IMG/VR virus record: IMGVR_UViG_3300047409_000266
Span: 32,529-96,528 of that record
Direction: 5' to 3' (one strand)
Length of the DNA stretch: 64,000 bases
Origin: a virus
In this document: one piece after another, positions 1-6,825 of the stretch
Numbering within the stretch: position 1 is the first letter of the stretch
How the letters are laid out: each line of letters begins with the position of its first letter
Translations under genes and position numbers: made by a program
The notes under the pieces: generated by a model
What the model saw: only the letters and a program-made list of their open reading frames with translations
The model's database searches: none
Told to the model about the DNA's origin: nothing

Positions 1-168
1 GAGACAGTAGGTGTTCGACATACCATCGTTTGGCCGGTTCTCTTTTCCGAACCGGATCAGCTTGCTCGCTGCCTGGATAACCTCGGCGCATTCCTCCATC
101 AGGATCACAAGCAATTCGCGCTCGTAGTCCGTGAGCGTCACACCGTTGGGCTGGTAGCGTTCAGACAT
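1..168 (-). CDS. MazG-like nucleotide pyrophosphohydrolase, N-terminal part
   Basis: Fifty-six codons are visible from an ATG at 168 and the gene runs off the left edge. The segment LMEECAEVIQAASK, followed by a basic stretch, resembles the metal-binding ExxE helix of MazG/all-alpha NTP pyrophosphohydrolases carried by many phages, which hydrolyse non-canonical or regulatory nucleotides. Only the first half of the fold is present here, so the second ExxD motif cannot be checked. It is the most distal visible gene of the leftward unit starting near 460. Confidence 0.6.
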   Translation of the reverse strand, partial: MSERYQPNGVTLTDYERELLVILMEECAEVIQAASKLIRFGKENRPNDGMSNTYCL

Positions 169-177
169 GCGGGCCTT

Positions 178-399
178 TCAGGCAGCGTGGTCGAGTAGGA
201 TTTGCGTGGCCTTGTTCTCAGCGTCGGCGCGAGACATGACGCGCTGGCCACCATCGCGGCCTGGGTAGCCCCAGGTTACATAGAACTCGCCCTTGCGGCC
301 GACCGGGTAGAAAGCCGCGTAGGCTTCACCAGCTACGGCACGCCACATTTTACGGCCTTTGGCGGTTCCATCCGGCATTACGACTTGCTGAAATTGCAT
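178..399 (-). CDS. small hypothetical protein
   Basis: A 73-residue protein. The ATG at 399 is chosen because AAAGGAG lies seven bases upstream; an in-frame start at 471 has no ribosome site. It is rich in Gly, Arg and aromatic residues (FYVTWGYPGRDGGQ), which suggests a compact beta fold. No family recognised. It is the first gene of the leftward pair transcribed from the divergent promoter region around 480. Confidence 0.6.
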   Translation of the reverse strand: MQFQQVVMPDGTAKGRKMWRAVAGEAYAAFYPVGRKGEFYVTWGYPGRDGGQRVMSRADAENKATQILLDHAA

Positions 400-449
400 G
401 GCGGTTCTCCTTTGGGCCTTTCGAATTAATCCCACCAGTTCAGGCGGGT

Positions 450-509
450 TTGTTCCAACGACTATTGACATACGCCTCGGGTGAGTTTATGTCAATGCCT
501 GTGGAACAA
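450..509. promoter_or_regulatory. dyad-symmetric divergent promoter/operator
   Basis: Two nested inverted repeats share one centre near 480: TTGTTCCA (450-457) with TGGAACAA (502-509), and TTGACATA (465-472) with TATGTCAA (488-495). Because of the symmetry, each strand reads TTGACA, a 17-base spacer, then TATGTC, which fits a pair of mirrored sigma70-type promoters firing towards the gene at 399 (leftward) and the gene at 534 (rightward). The outer repeat could be an operator for a dimeric regulator. The -10 matches are weak, so the promoter reading is an inference. Confidence 0.45.
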
Positions 510-533
510 ATTATTTTGGCATAGGCGCTGGGA

Positions 534-1145
534 ATGATTCGAACTTACATAAACGCCGCTTGCGGGGTTCCAGCCGCAGAACAGACGGCAATATGCCAAG
601 GTAAGGGCATGGATCGGAATGTTGTTTACACGGATAGTCGGACCAGTTTTCCCAAGGAACGGGCGGCGCTAATTAGTTCGCTGCGGGTCAATGGGAAGGG
701 CGACACAGTACTGGTGTCTGATTTGGAAGCGCTGGCAATCAATAAAAAGGACTTGCGCGCGATCAGGGCAGCCTTGAAGGCCAAGGGGGCGACAATCCTT
801 GAGGGCCGGACAAAACGGCGCTCCACGAACGCCGAACAGCTTGCAGACATGATCCAGGACGCCTTGGATCGATGGTCCCACAAGGGGCGACGATGGTCCA
901 ATGAGAAGGTACAGGCCGAGGATGCCAGCAAAGGCGGCAAAGCGTTGGCTGAGACCCGTGCCGGGCGGAAGGTGCCCGATCGCAGGGCGCTCCAAATCTG
1001 GCTGGATGGTCGGCTAACCGCTGATGAGGCCGTGGACCGCATCAACGGTATTCCAGGCTACGAACTGAACTGGACTCGATCGACGGCCTACCGCGATCTT
1101 GGCAGGCGCAAGCTTAAGACTGGCCCGATCTCGGGCAGAAAATAG
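534..1145 (+). CDS. serine-recombinase-like protein, probably catalytically inactive
   Basis: A 203-residue protein whose first ~110 residues follow the resolvase N-terminal plan: a beta strand beginning MIRTYI, an acidic/Ser turn (YTDSRTS), then GDTVLVSDLEAL, and an alpha/beta unit ending in KAKGATI. In active serine recombinases the first strand ends in a catalytic Ser and the later strand carries RLDRL arginines; here those positions read AACG and DLEAL, so the catalytic residues appear lost. The C-terminal ~60 residues look helix-turn-helix (ADEAVDRI, TRSTAYRDL). It is the first gene of the rightward operon and could act as a DNA-binding regulator of the adjacent palindromic region. The ATG at 534 has only a weak GGGA site. 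Confidence 0.5.
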   Translation: MIRTYINAACGVPAAEQTAICQGKGMDRNVVYTDSRTSFPKERAALISSLRVNGKGDTVLVSDLEALAINKKDLRAIRAALKAKGATILEGRTKRRSTNAEQLADMIQDALDRWSHKGRRWSNEKVQAEDASKGGKALAETRAGRKVPDRRALQIWLDGRLTADEAVDRINGIPGYELNWTRSTAYRDLGRRKLKTGPISGRK

Positions 1146-1155
1146 GAGCCGAGCC

Positions 1156-1323
1156 GTGGGTTACGAACACCGCGAAGATTCACAGCAAATGGATTTCCGC
1201 AATGATCCAAAATCATGCGGGCATTGTTGGCGGTGCGGTGAGTTTCGTAGTTTGCGCTGTATCGAGCAGCATGGGTGGCTATGCCGTCCTTGTATAAAAA
1301 TTGACGAAGCCGAAAGCCGATAG
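1156..1323 (+). CDS. small Cys-rich (zinc-ribbon-like) protein
   Basis: Fifty-five residues from GTG 1156, chosen for TAGGAG ten bases upstream. It has four cysteines as CGHCWRC and later LCRPC, consistent with a zinc ribbon. It lies 10 bases after the recombinase-like gene, in the same operon. Function unknown. Confidence 0.55.
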   Translation: MGYEHREDSQQMDFRNDPKSCGHCWRCGEFRSLRCIEQHGWLCRPCIKIDEAESR

Positions 1324-1333
1324 GGGCCGTTCT

Positions 1334-1576
1334 GTGAATGCCAAAACACCTTCATGCGTCATTGCAGATTGGCTCGCGCTCACCCGCGCCGGTCAGTGGA
1401 CCCCAATGGAGGCTGCGCGGGAGGTCGTCGGTAGGTTGAAGTTAGAGGGCTACGCTATCGTTCCGAAGGAGCCGACCGAAGAAATGATTGACGCTGGCGA
1501 AATGGCCGTTGCTGACAATATCATCGAAGACACAGCACTCGAAACATATCGTGCAATGATCGGCACGATTAAATAA
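1334..1576 (+). CDS. conserved-type small phage protein with PTEEMIDAG motif
   Basis: Eighty residues from GTG 1334 with AGGGG upstream. The segment VPKEPTEEMIDAG, followed near the end by YRAMIG, is a combination I recognise from many small phage and prophage proteins of unknown role. The N-terminal half is predicted helical. Co-transcribed with its neighbours. Confidence 0.6.
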   Translation: MNAKTPSCVIADWLALTRAGQWTPMEAAREVVGRLKLEGYAIVPKEPTEEMIDAGEMAVADNIIEDTALETYRAMIGTIK

Positions 1577-1588
1577 AAGGAGCCGCGC

Positions 1589-1702
1589 ATGACTGACACG
1601 ACCTGCCTAGATGAAATCATGCGCGTCTGGGATGACCTCATGGATTTGATTTTACCGTGCCGATGGAAACGATTAGGAAATGGAAGAAGGCCGTGGCAGT
1701 AG
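1589..1702 (+). CDS. 37-residue peptide
   Basis: ATG 1589 follows AAAAGGAGCC with good spacing. Acidic N-terminus (CLDEIMRVWDDLMD) and basic C-terminus. It overlaps the next reading frame. No family recognised; supported mainly by the strong ribosome site. Confidence 0.4.
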   Translation: MTDTTCLDEIMRVWDDLMDLILPCRWKRLGNGRRPWQ

Positions 1703-1893
1703 AGCGTCTATTTGACTTGATGAATTTAATCTCTTGGGCCGAAGCTGAACTAGCGCGGGTAAAGAATCGAACGCCGCTAAGGAACGCTGACGTGAACCGT
1801 GAACCAAAGAGTTGGTATTGCGATCAGTGCCACGTCGAAGTTTACGAACGGCGCTGTCCTCACTGTGGGAAGCTGGAAAAAGACAAGTCCTAG
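1693..1893 (+). CDS. small zinc-ribbon protein
   Basis: Sixty-six residues if translation begins at GTG 1693; an ATG at 1663 would add ten residues but has no ribosome site. The C-terminal half has CDQC and, 11 residues later, CPHC, a rubredoxin-like zinc knuckle; the N-terminal half is helical. Starts inside the previous small gene, suggesting translational coupling. Confidence 0.5.
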   Translation: MAVERLFDLMNLISWAEAELARVKNRTPLRNADVNREPKSWYCDQCHVEVYERRCPHCGKLEKDKS

Positions 1894-1907
1894 AAAGGAG
1901 TCGACCC

Positions 1908-1991
1908 GTGATTGAGTTGACTCTTGTTCTCATCGCGCTGGCGCTCACAGTCTATTGCGGCTGGCATAAAATGTTCGGGATGTGGAAGTAA
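1908..1991 (+). CDS. 27-residue single-pass membrane peptide
   Basis: GTG 1908 behind AAAGGAGTCG. The peptide is almost entirely one hydrophobic segment (LTLVLIALALTVY) followed by a short basic tail. Such peptides are common in phage early operons; function unknown. Confidence 0.45.
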   Translation: MIELTLVLIALALTVYCGWHKMFGMWK

Positions 1992-2002
1992 GAGGACTCA
2001 CT

Positions 2003-2041
2003 ATGCCAAAATCGAAATGTTGTGAAGAAGCCGAGCGATGA
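2003..2041 (+). CDS. 12-residue leader-like peptide
   Basis: ATG 2003 behind AAGAGGACTC encodes MPKSKCCEEAER and its stop overlaps the next start as ATGA. It may serve only to couple translation to the following gene. Confidence 0.3.
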   Translation: MPKSKCCEEAER

Positions 2042-2142
2042 ATTTTACGGGTTGGATACCGCCGGAGTTTTACGTGATCGTCAGTCTCGCGGTATTGGTG
2101 CTGTTCTTCGGTGGCTATTTCGTTTGGTCTATAGTCCATTAA
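2038..2142 (+). CDS. 34-residue membrane peptide
   Basis: Starts by ATGA overlap with the 12-residue frame. A hydrophobic segment (YVIVSLAVLVLFFGGYFVW) spans most of the peptide, so it is probably single-pass in the inner membrane. No family recognised. Confidence 0.45.
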   Translation: MNFTGWIPPEFYVIVSLAVLVLFFGGYFVWSIVH

Positions 2143-2154
2143 AGGAGCCGAGTC

Positions 2155-2295
2155 ATGATCAAATATGAAAATCAGTACGGCGCGGAAATGGCATGGGCTA
2201 ATTTTCACAAGCTGGTGTTTTACGGCACGGCTCGCTGGCCGTCTTACTGCTACTGGATTGTCCCCGGCACGATCACTGATTTAGAACGAATGTGA
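2155..2295 (+). CDS. 46-residue aromatic-rich peptide
   Basis: ATG 2155 behind AAAGGAGCCG. Rich in Tyr and Trp (WPSYCYWIVPG). Lacks a long hydrophobic run, so probably soluble. Unknown function. Confidence 0.45.
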   Translation: MIKYENQYGAEMAWANFHKLVFYGTARWPSYCYWIVPGTITDLERM

Positions 2296-2304
2296 AGGGA
2301 GCCC

Positions 2305-2460
2305 GTGATGGAGAAGGACATGCTGGAATTTTTGACGATCCAGGCCATCATGAATAATTACCGATGGACAACTGCTCCTGAACGACAGGATAAGTTGGAA
2401 CAGCGCGGGCTTCAGTTAGCTGAACTGCTCGCGCTCAGCATCGCCAACCGTGGCAGATAA
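2305..2460 (+). CDS. 51-residue helical peptide
   Basis: GTG 2305 (or the adjacent ATG 2308) behind AAGGGAGCC. Predicted largely helical with a leucine-rich end (LQLAELLALSIA). Unknown function. Confidence 0.45.
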   Translation: MMEKDMLEFLTIQAIMNNYRWTTAPERQDKLEQRGLQLAELLALSIANRGR

Positions 2461-2472
2461 AGGAGGCTTGGC

Positions 2473-2814
2473 GTGAGAATGTTCACGATCATGGTCGCGA
2501 CGTATCGCATGGACAATGAGATTGTGGACGCGCGTACATTTGGCACGCCATATCTATGCGTCTGTATGCCGTGGGACATGATCGCATCACACGAAAGACA
2601 GGCGCACAAAAATCATAGTCAGACACTTGAGAGGCTTAATGAGCGCGGCGGACTTTCCGCGTGTGAGGCGCTGGCGGTTCTTGAGGATCGCGAATATCGG
2701 CGGATGCCGAAGGGTGCAGCCAACCACGAACTGTGTCGCAAGATTGCCGATTGGATAGACGAACAATGCGTTCCTGATCCTGCGAACGCTAATTCATCTC
2801 AGGCCCTTGCCTGA
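2473..2814 (+). CDS. hypothetical protein, 113 residues
   Basis: GTG 2473 follows AAAGGAGG. The N-terminal third reads as beta strands with two cysteines (YLCVCMPWDM), the remainder as helices (LERLNERGGLSACEALAVL). It is one of the longer genes of the early operon. No family recognised. Confidence 0.6.
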   Translation: MRMFTIMVATYRMDNEIVDARTFGTPYLCVCMPWDMIASHERQAHKNHSQTLERLNERGGLSACEALAVLEDREYRRMPKGAANHELCRKIADWIDEQCVPDPANANSSQALA

Positions 2815-2827
2815 CGAAAGGAGCCCG

Positions 2828-2965
2828 ATGCGCAAAAAGCCGAAAACAAAGAAGCGGCGAAAGGAAAAGCGATTGACCTGCTTTTGTACCGCCATCTGTT
2901 TTGGAAATGCAAAGCGCGGGCAAATCTGCAAGATGTATGATCCTAGAATTAAGTTGAACCATTAA
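2828..2965 (+). CDS. 45-residue basic Cys-rich peptide
   Basis: ATG 2828 behind AAAGGAGCC. The first 16 residues are mostly Lys/Arg; then CFC, IC and IC cysteines follow. A small nucleic-acid or zinc-binding peptide is possible. Unknown family. Confidence 0.45.
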   Translation: MRKKPKTKKRRKEKRLTCFCTAICFGNAKRGQICKMYDPRIKLNH

Positions 2966-2975
2966 AGGAGCGAGT

Positions 2976-3113
2976 TTGTGGCGGGGTAGTTCAAGTCTCT
3001 ATAAGAACGGCTCATGCAACGACAAGGTAGCTAGCATACTACGTCGCCAAGATGAGCAGATCGCGGGTATGGAATCCCGCACCCGCAGCCAAATGAAAGG
3101 AGCCGCGTTGTGA
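2976..3113 (+). CDS. 45-residue peptide with TTG start
   Basis: TTG 2976 is supported by AAAGGAG nine bases upstream; no ATG or GTG start fits. The reading frame ends by overlapping the GTG of the next gene. Mostly polar helix (KVASILRRQDEQIAG). Confidence 0.4.
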   Translation: MWRGSSSLYKNGSCNDKVASILRRQDEQIAGMESRTRSQMKGAAL

Positions 3114-3304
3114 CCATCAGATGCGCCGACTGCGGCAAGTTCATTCCGACAACTCAGCTTGTGGACGACAGCGCGCGTTTCTTTTATCAACCCGATAGTG
3201 AATACGGCCATGAGATTTCGGAATGGACCTGTGCCGGTTGTGTTCAAAAAGAAAAACGACAGGCAGAAACCGAAGAACGTAAGCATCAGAATGAATTAGG
3301 ATAG
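3110..3304 (+). CDS. small zinc-ribbon protein
   Basis: Sixty-four residues from GTG 3110 with AAAGGAG upstream. CADCGK near the start and CAGC 35 residues later make a four-cysteine zinc site; a charged helical tail follows. After it, a nine-codon frame (ATG 3314 to 3343, behind AGGAGG) precedes the next gene and may be a coupling peptide. Confidence 0.5.
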   Translation: MTIRCADCGKFIPTTQLVDDSARFFYQPDSEYGHEISEWTCAGCVQKEKRQAETEERKHQNELG

Positions 3305-3353
3305 GAGGCCAAAATGTTTGGTGACGGTGGAACAGAATTCTGAAAGGGACGCT

Positions 3354-3539
3354 GTGACCGAGATTGAACGCTTGCGCCGCGCCCTGCAAAAGATTGCAGA
3401 CTTGCCGGTGGAGAAATTTCCGGGGGCTAAGTTCGATCCGAACTTGCGCGCCAGACGTATTGCTATTGCAGCGCTAGGTGGCGACCCGGAAAGTGCAGAC
3501 CATGAGAAGTTTTATTTGGTAAAAGGGACGCCATCATGA
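3354..3539 (+). CDS. small helical phage protein
   Basis: Sixty-one residues from GTG 3354, chosen because AAAGGGACGC lies directly upstream. The start IERLRRALQKIADLP, with a later RRIAIAALGG, is a pattern I recognise from short phage proteins often called hypothetical. The stop overlaps the next ATG. Confidence 0.5.
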   Translation: MTEIERLRRALQKIADLPVEKFPGAKFDPNLRARRIAIAALGGDPESADHEKFYLVKGTPS

Positions 3540-3628
3540 ACTTGATTAAGCCCGAAGTCTGGTCGCGATGTGACGCTCAGTGTTATGGGCTATCGCGGCT
3601 TACTGGCTGGCGAGCCATTCAGAATTAA
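3536..3628 (+). CDS. 30-residue peptide
   Basis: ATG 3536 overlaps the previous stop and is preceded by AAAAGGGACGCC. Two cysteines, otherwise undistinguished. Confidence 0.35.
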   Translation: MNLIKPEVWSRCDAQCYGLSRLTGWRAIQN

Positions 3629-3637
3629 AGGGACGCT

Positions 3638-3718
3638 GTGACGCCATTTGAGGCAACTTTTGTTATGGTGGTGGGAACAGTTATTTTTCTCATCATTCTA
3701 CACACAGGCAGAAGGTAG
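3638..3718 (+). CDS. 26-residue membrane peptide
   Basis: GTG 3638 behind AAAGGGACGC. One hydrophobic segment (FVMVVGTVIFLIIL) and a basic C-terminus. Unknown role. Confidence 0.4.
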   Translation: MTPFEATFVMVVGTVIFLIILHTGRR

Positions 3719-3727
3719 GAGCGAAAA

Positions 3728-3943
3728 ATGTATGACCTCTTAATGAGCAATGGAATCATGTTTGGTTTTGGCGGCATCGTGGGCTTTCTGATTGGTCAGA
3801 AAGTTACGAAGTGGCCAAGCGAGCAAGCAATGATGGACCGGTTAGTCATTGAAGCTACGCAACGCAGAATGCTCGGCGTCACTCAAAAAGACATTGAGCA
3901 TAATATCGAAACCCGCGTTGAGGCTAATCTGAACAAAATCTGA
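3728..3943 (+). CDS. small membrane-anchored protein
   Basis: Seventy-one residues from ATG 3728 behind TAGGAG. A glycine-rich hydrophobic segment (IMFGFGGIVGFLIG) at residues 10-23 is followed by a charged cytoplasmic helix. Confidence 0.5.
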   Translation: MYDLLMSNGIMFGFGGIVGFLIGQKVTKWPSEQAMMDRLVIEATQRRMLGVTQKDIEHNIETRVEANLNKI

Positions 3944-3954
3944 AAGGGACGCAA

Positions 3955-4125
3955 ATGGCTGCCGCCGTAGCAATCAGGCATATTGCGCAAGGTATCTGCC
4001 GAGTAGTTAGCAGAGGTTGCGTCATGGACGAAAAGCCGAAGCGTCCTGTATGCACGGCGAAGAATTGTCGAATGGTTCGGATCGCGCACATGGCCGTTAA
4101 ATCGGCGCTGGAACAGACCAAGTAA
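3955..4125 (+). CDS. 56-residue basic peptide
   Basis: ATG 3955 behind AAAGGGACGC. Arg/Cys-containing with VCTAKNC in the middle. No family recognised. Confidence 0.4.
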   Translation: MAAAVAIRHIAQGICRVVSRGCVMDEKPKRPVCTAKNCRMVRIAHMAVKSALEQTK

Positions 4126-4138
4126 GGGACCGCGATCC

Positions 4139-4270
4139 GTGAAGCAATTCGGAATATCAGGCGAATGTTTAGACCATGTCGCTGAAATGCGAGAGCGAGA
4201 GAGAGACAAATATCTCCGGTCGTACTCAACTTGGTTTCGGAGACTTTTGCACTGGCTAGGATTGGAGTGA
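4139..4270 (+). CDS. 43-residue peptide
   Basis: GTG 4139 behind TAAGGGACCGCG. Highly charged first half (EMREREERDK-like run of Arg/Glu), then FRRLLHWLG. Unknown. Confidence 0.4.
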   Translation: MKQFGISGECLDHVAEMRERERDKYLRSYSTWFRRLLHWLGLE

Positions 4271-4280
4271 AAGGGACGCC

Positions 4281-4514
4281 ATGACGCGCACAGAGGCAGA
4301 AGCCGAAATGGTTCAGGGGTTCATGGACGGCTATGACGTGGATTGTCCGGTGCCAAGTCTCAATCGCAGCTATAGTTATCGGCACGGGTTTTTGAACGGT
4401 CGCGATGACAAAGTTCTCAAGCGTCCGCGAGACACCGCAGAGCGATTACGCGAGATAGCCGAGGACTGTATCGCACTCGATTGCGGTGAAGTCGTTTTGG
4501 CGCAGATGGCATAG
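4281..4514 (+). CDS. small hypothetical protein
   Basis: Seventy-seven residues from ATG 4281 behind AAAGGGACGCC. Helical acidic start (EAEAEMVQGFMDGYD) then an RHGFLNGRDDK turn, a pattern also seen in small phage proteins with ribosome-modulation-factor-like turns. Its last bases are part of an exact repeat also found at 5559-5579. Confidence 0.5.
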   Translation: MTRTEAEAEMVQGFMDGYDVDCPVPSLNRSYSYRHGFLNGRDDKVLKRPRDTAERLREIAEDCIALDCGEVVLAQMA

Positions 4515-4527
4515 AGCCGAAAGGGAC
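4507..4527 (+). repeat. 21-base exact repeat, copy 1
   Basis: Spans the last codons and stop of one small gene and the AAAGGGAC ribosome site of the next. Identical to 5559-5579, which sits at the same kind of gene junction. Confidence 0.8.
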
Positions 4528-4530
4528 GCC

Positions 4531-4848
4531 GTGCTGATCCCCTGTGATATGGGCTCCGAATGTTACTGGCCAGCGTGCAATCTAGATTGCCGTGGGCGGA
4601 TCATGGAGGCCAAAACGCTTAGCGTGGCTGTGCCAATTGCCGATAAGGTAAACCGCTGCGAAACCTGTGGCGTCGATACCGACTTTATTCACGACCACAA
4701 GTCGGACAACTCCGGTTTAGATGACGGCCCTTACTTACCTGGGTGTAGGCCACGGAAGCGGCCAGTTCGCAGGGACGATCTTGGCGAGGTGCGCAAGCGG
4801 GCGTGGCAAACGCGGCGCACTAAATACGGCAGCAGGGGGCACAGATAG
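4531..4848 (+). CDS. Cys-rich hypothetical protein
   Basis: One hundred and five residues from GTG 4531 behind AAAGGGACGCC. Cysteines appear as C..EC..AC..DC in the first 25 residues and CETC further on; a basic Arg/Lys-rich tail ends it. Probably binds metal. No family recognised. Confidence 0.5.
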   Translation: MLIPCDMGSECYWPACNLDCRGRIMEAKTLSVAVPIADKVNRCETCGVDTDFIHDHKSDNSGLDDGPYLPGCRPRKRPVRRDDLGEVRKRAWQTRRTKYGSRGHR

Positions 4849-4850
4849 CA

Positions 4851-5021
4851 ATGAAAACACTTGGCCAGCTTTCCTATGAACGCGATCTTGAGTTGCGCCC
4901 GCTCTATCACGATGGCGAGCGACGTAAGCCATGGGAGAAACTTAGCGAGATTTGCAGGTGGAGTTGGAATCGACCGATACCTATTCCAGCGCGGGAGGAC
5001 GGCGATGGCGCGCGGGTTTGA
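4851..5021 (+). CDS. 56-residue hypothetical protein
   Basis: ATG 4851 follows the previous stop by two bases, with AGGGGG upstream. Mixed charged sequence with PWEKLSEICRWSWNRP. Its end overlaps the next gene. An alternative frame through the region (from 4861) has no ribosome site. Confidence 0.4.
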   Translation: MKTLGQLSYERDLELRPLYHDGERRKPWEKLSEICRWSWNRPIPIPAREDGDGARV

Positions 5022-5166
5022 TCGTTTTGAGGAAGGCGAGCGACTGATCAATATGCTGCTCAAATCTAGCGAATGTGGCGGCATGGGAATGAACGAGACG
5101 CCATGTGAATATTTGCGGCGACTACTCGATGTACTTAAAAACGCAACAATCATGCTTGAGGAATGA
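5005..5166 (+). CDS. 53-residue hypothetical protein
   Basis: ATG 5005 behind GGGAGGAC. Helical, with GERLINMLLK and EYLRRLLDVLKNA segments. Unknown function. Confidence 0.4.
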   Translation: MARGFDRFEEGERLINMLLKSSECGGMGMNETPCEYLRRLLDVLKNATIMLEE

Positions 5167-5169
5167 GCC

Positions 5170-5364
5170 ATGACTATGAAGGTTGAATGTTATTTCTGCG
5201 GCGACGATTGCTCAACCGCACACGCGACCTGGCATGGCTACCCGTGTCACATCATGTGCATTCCAGCAAAGCCAAAGAAAACCGTGAGTGAAGTTGCTAC
5301 ACCGCAACCAATGCGGACTGGCGGCGTGCCAGTCTTTGCCCGTGTCAATGGCACAGAAATATAA
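5170..5364 (+). CDS. small Cys-rich protein
   Basis: Sixty-four residues from ATG 5170. The start contains CYFCGDDC and later CHIMC, consistent with a zinc knuckle; the C-terminal half is Pro/Val-rich. Confidence 0.5.
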   Translation: MTMKVECYFCGDDCSTAHATWHGYPCHIMCIPAKPKKTVSEVATPQPMRTGGVPVFARVNGTEI

Positions 5365-5374
5365 AGGGACCGCG

Positions 5375-5566
5375 ATGGCACGCAAAAAGAAGAAAGACGG
5401 CAAGCACATTTGCAAATGCGAATGTGGCGGCGAGGTTCGCGGCGTTGAAAGCCTGGGGCGCATGTTTACATGGTGCGAGAAATGCACGCCCATCACTAAG
5501 ATCGCGCCCGATGCAATTGCGTCATGGTATCACGGCGACATCGACGGTGATGGATCGCTGGCATAG
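5375..5566 (+). CDS. small basic zinc-ribbon protein
   Basis: Sixty-three residues from ATG 5375 behind AAAGGGACCGCG. A KKKK basic start, CKCECGG and CEKC cysteine pairs. Its end carries the second copy of the 21-base repeat. Confidence 0.5.
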   Translation: MARKKKKDGKHICKCECGGEVRGVESLGRMFTWCEKCTPITKIAPDAIASWYHGDIDGDGSLA

Positions 5567-5579
5567 AGCCGAAAGGGAC
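5559..5579 (+). repeat. 21-base exact repeat, copy 2
   Basis: Identical to 4507-4527 and in the same position relative to a stop codon and the next ribosome site, so a gene-end/leader cassette has been duplicated or exchanged. Confidence 0.8.
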
Positions 5580-5585
5580 CGCGAC

Positions 5586-6146
5586 GTGTGGCCTACGGAA
5601 TATCGATTGATTAAAACTCTGCGAGAGCGCGCAGACTTAAAGCAACGCAACGTCTGCTATTGGTGTGCCATGCCAATGTTGAATGATGTGACGGCTGAAC
5701 ATTTGATCCCTCGACACGCGGGCGGCAAAACTGTTGCGGGAAACATCGTGGCGGCACATCGCAAATGCAATAGCGGACGGCAACACCAAGACCCATTAAG
5801 ACGACAAGAACAGTTGCAAAATGCGTTGCGAAATTCTTTGCAACGAACGTGCATGGAGGTCGTGGTGCCAGTCAACAAATTTTATAATGATAATTTTACG
5901 GCGGCAGAGTTGGCCGACGCGATTGAACTCGGTTCTGCAATTTCTATACGGCGAGATCAGAAGTGGGTAACGTATCGAATGCGCCCGCTGTTCTCAAAGA
6001 TGGTGGCTAGAGCAATTCGACTTGGTTGTCCTAGCGAATGCTGGCACGCGAAGATAGATGACGGGGCGATGTTAAAATGTAGCTTGAAGGGTGGCCATGG
6101 CGGTCAACATAAAATGGCTGTCATTGCTACGCAGGACGAATTTTGA
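5586..6146 (+). CDS. HNH endonuclease
   Basis: A 186-residue protein from GTG 5586 behind AAAGGGACCGCG. Residues ~22-63 form an HNH (beta-beta-alpha-Me) core: CYWC zinc half, AEHLIPR with the first His, an Asn in AGNIVAAH, and a closing CNSGR. The remaining ~120 residues include a cysteine pair (LGCPSECWHAK...LKCSL) and may give DNA specificity. It may be a free-standing homing-type or packaging-associated nuclease; its place in the early operon fits the former. Confidence 0.75.
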   Translation: MWPTEYRLIKTLRERADLKQRNVCYWCAMPMLNDVTAEHLIPRHAGGKTVAGNIVAAHRKCNSGRQHQDPLRRQEQLQNALRNSLQRTCMEVVVPVNKFYNDNFTAAELADAIELGSAISIRRDQKWVTYRMRPLFSKMVARAIRLGCPSECWHAKIDDGAMLKCSLKGGHGGQHKMAVIATQDEF

Positions 6147-6158
6147 AAGGGACGCAGC

Positions 6159-6338
6159 GTGTGGGGCGAAGTATACTCGACTGGATGGGGAATGCCGCTC
6201 ATGTTTTGCCGGGTTTGCGGTGGGCGCGTAGGTGACGGCGCGTGCCCGCGTCACCCGCAAGCGCCAGAAGGAATGCAAATGCTGATCGACAAATATCTTG
6301 GCTTGCTAGTTGGCAGGCACGTAGAACAGACAACTTAA
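6159..6338 (+). CDS. 59-residue zinc-ribbon peptide
   Basis: GTG 6159 (a second GTG lies two bases on, out of frame) behind AAAGGGACGC. FCRVCGG and a third Cys in GACPRH suggest zinc binding, followed by an amphipathic helix. Confidence 0.45.
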   Translation: MWGEVYSTGWGMPLMFCRVCGGRVGDGACPRHPQAPEGMQMLIDKYLGLLVGRHVEQTT

Positions 6339-6349
6339 AGGCACGAGCC

Positions 6350-6526
6350 ATGAGCATTCGGATTGCTGGAAGCATGACGAGGCTAGCGGAGCGCAATGCG
6401 TTCGAGCGAGTTGCGCGTTGGCATTCTCGAATGTCTAAGCTGGCCAAAAACAGTGAAGAAAAATATTGGCACTTGAACGCAGCCAAGGTGTTCCGATCAT
6501 GGAAGCGCCGTGGGATTCAAACTTAG
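6350..6526 (+). CDS. 58-residue helical basic protein
   Basis: ATG 6350 behind AAAGGCACGAG. Predicted all-helical with many Arg/Lys (FERVARWHSRMSKLA). Unknown. Confidence 0.4.
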   Translation: MSIRIAGSMTRLAERNAFERVARWHSRMSKLAKNSEEKYWHLNAAKVFRSWKRRGIQT

Positions 6527-6536
6527 AGGACCACGC

Positions 6537-6692
6537 TTGGCCTTAGAGCTAAAATATAGTCCGCGCTTTATAAACCGCCTGCAACGATTGGCGCGCGGCG
6601 CGACTTATCCGATTTGGTCAATGACAAGTTTCAAGGCTTCAGTAAGTAAACCGAAGCCGATACGGCAAGACAAACTGAAACGCAGGAAATAG
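6537..6692 (+). CDS. 51-residue basic peptide, TTG start
   Basis: TTG 6537 with AGAGGA upstream is preferred over an ATG at 6510 that overlaps the previous gene and lacks a site. Strongly basic C-terminus (KPIRQDKLKRRK). Confidence 0.4.
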   Translation: MALELKYSPRFINRLQRLARGATYPIWSMTSFKASVSKPKPIRQDKLKRRK

Positions 6693-6702
6693 GGACCGCG
6701 CA

Positions 6703-6825
6703 GTGAACTTGATTGATGTTCTACGAGAAGGCGGCGAACCTGCAATGCAGATGATTAGTGGATTTATTTTTATTTTCGGACTGCTCATTGAGTTGATTTG
6801 GATTGCTGACGAGATTCAAAAATAG
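6703..6825 (+). CDS. 40-residue membrane peptide
   Basis: GTG 6703 behind TAGGGACCGCG. One hydrophobic segment (MISGFIFIFGLLIELIWIA). Last gene of the rightward operon; it ends eight bases before the convergent nuclease gene, with no terminator visible between them. Confidence 0.45.
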   Translation: MNLIDVLREGGEPAMQMISGFIFIFGLLIELIWIADEIQK

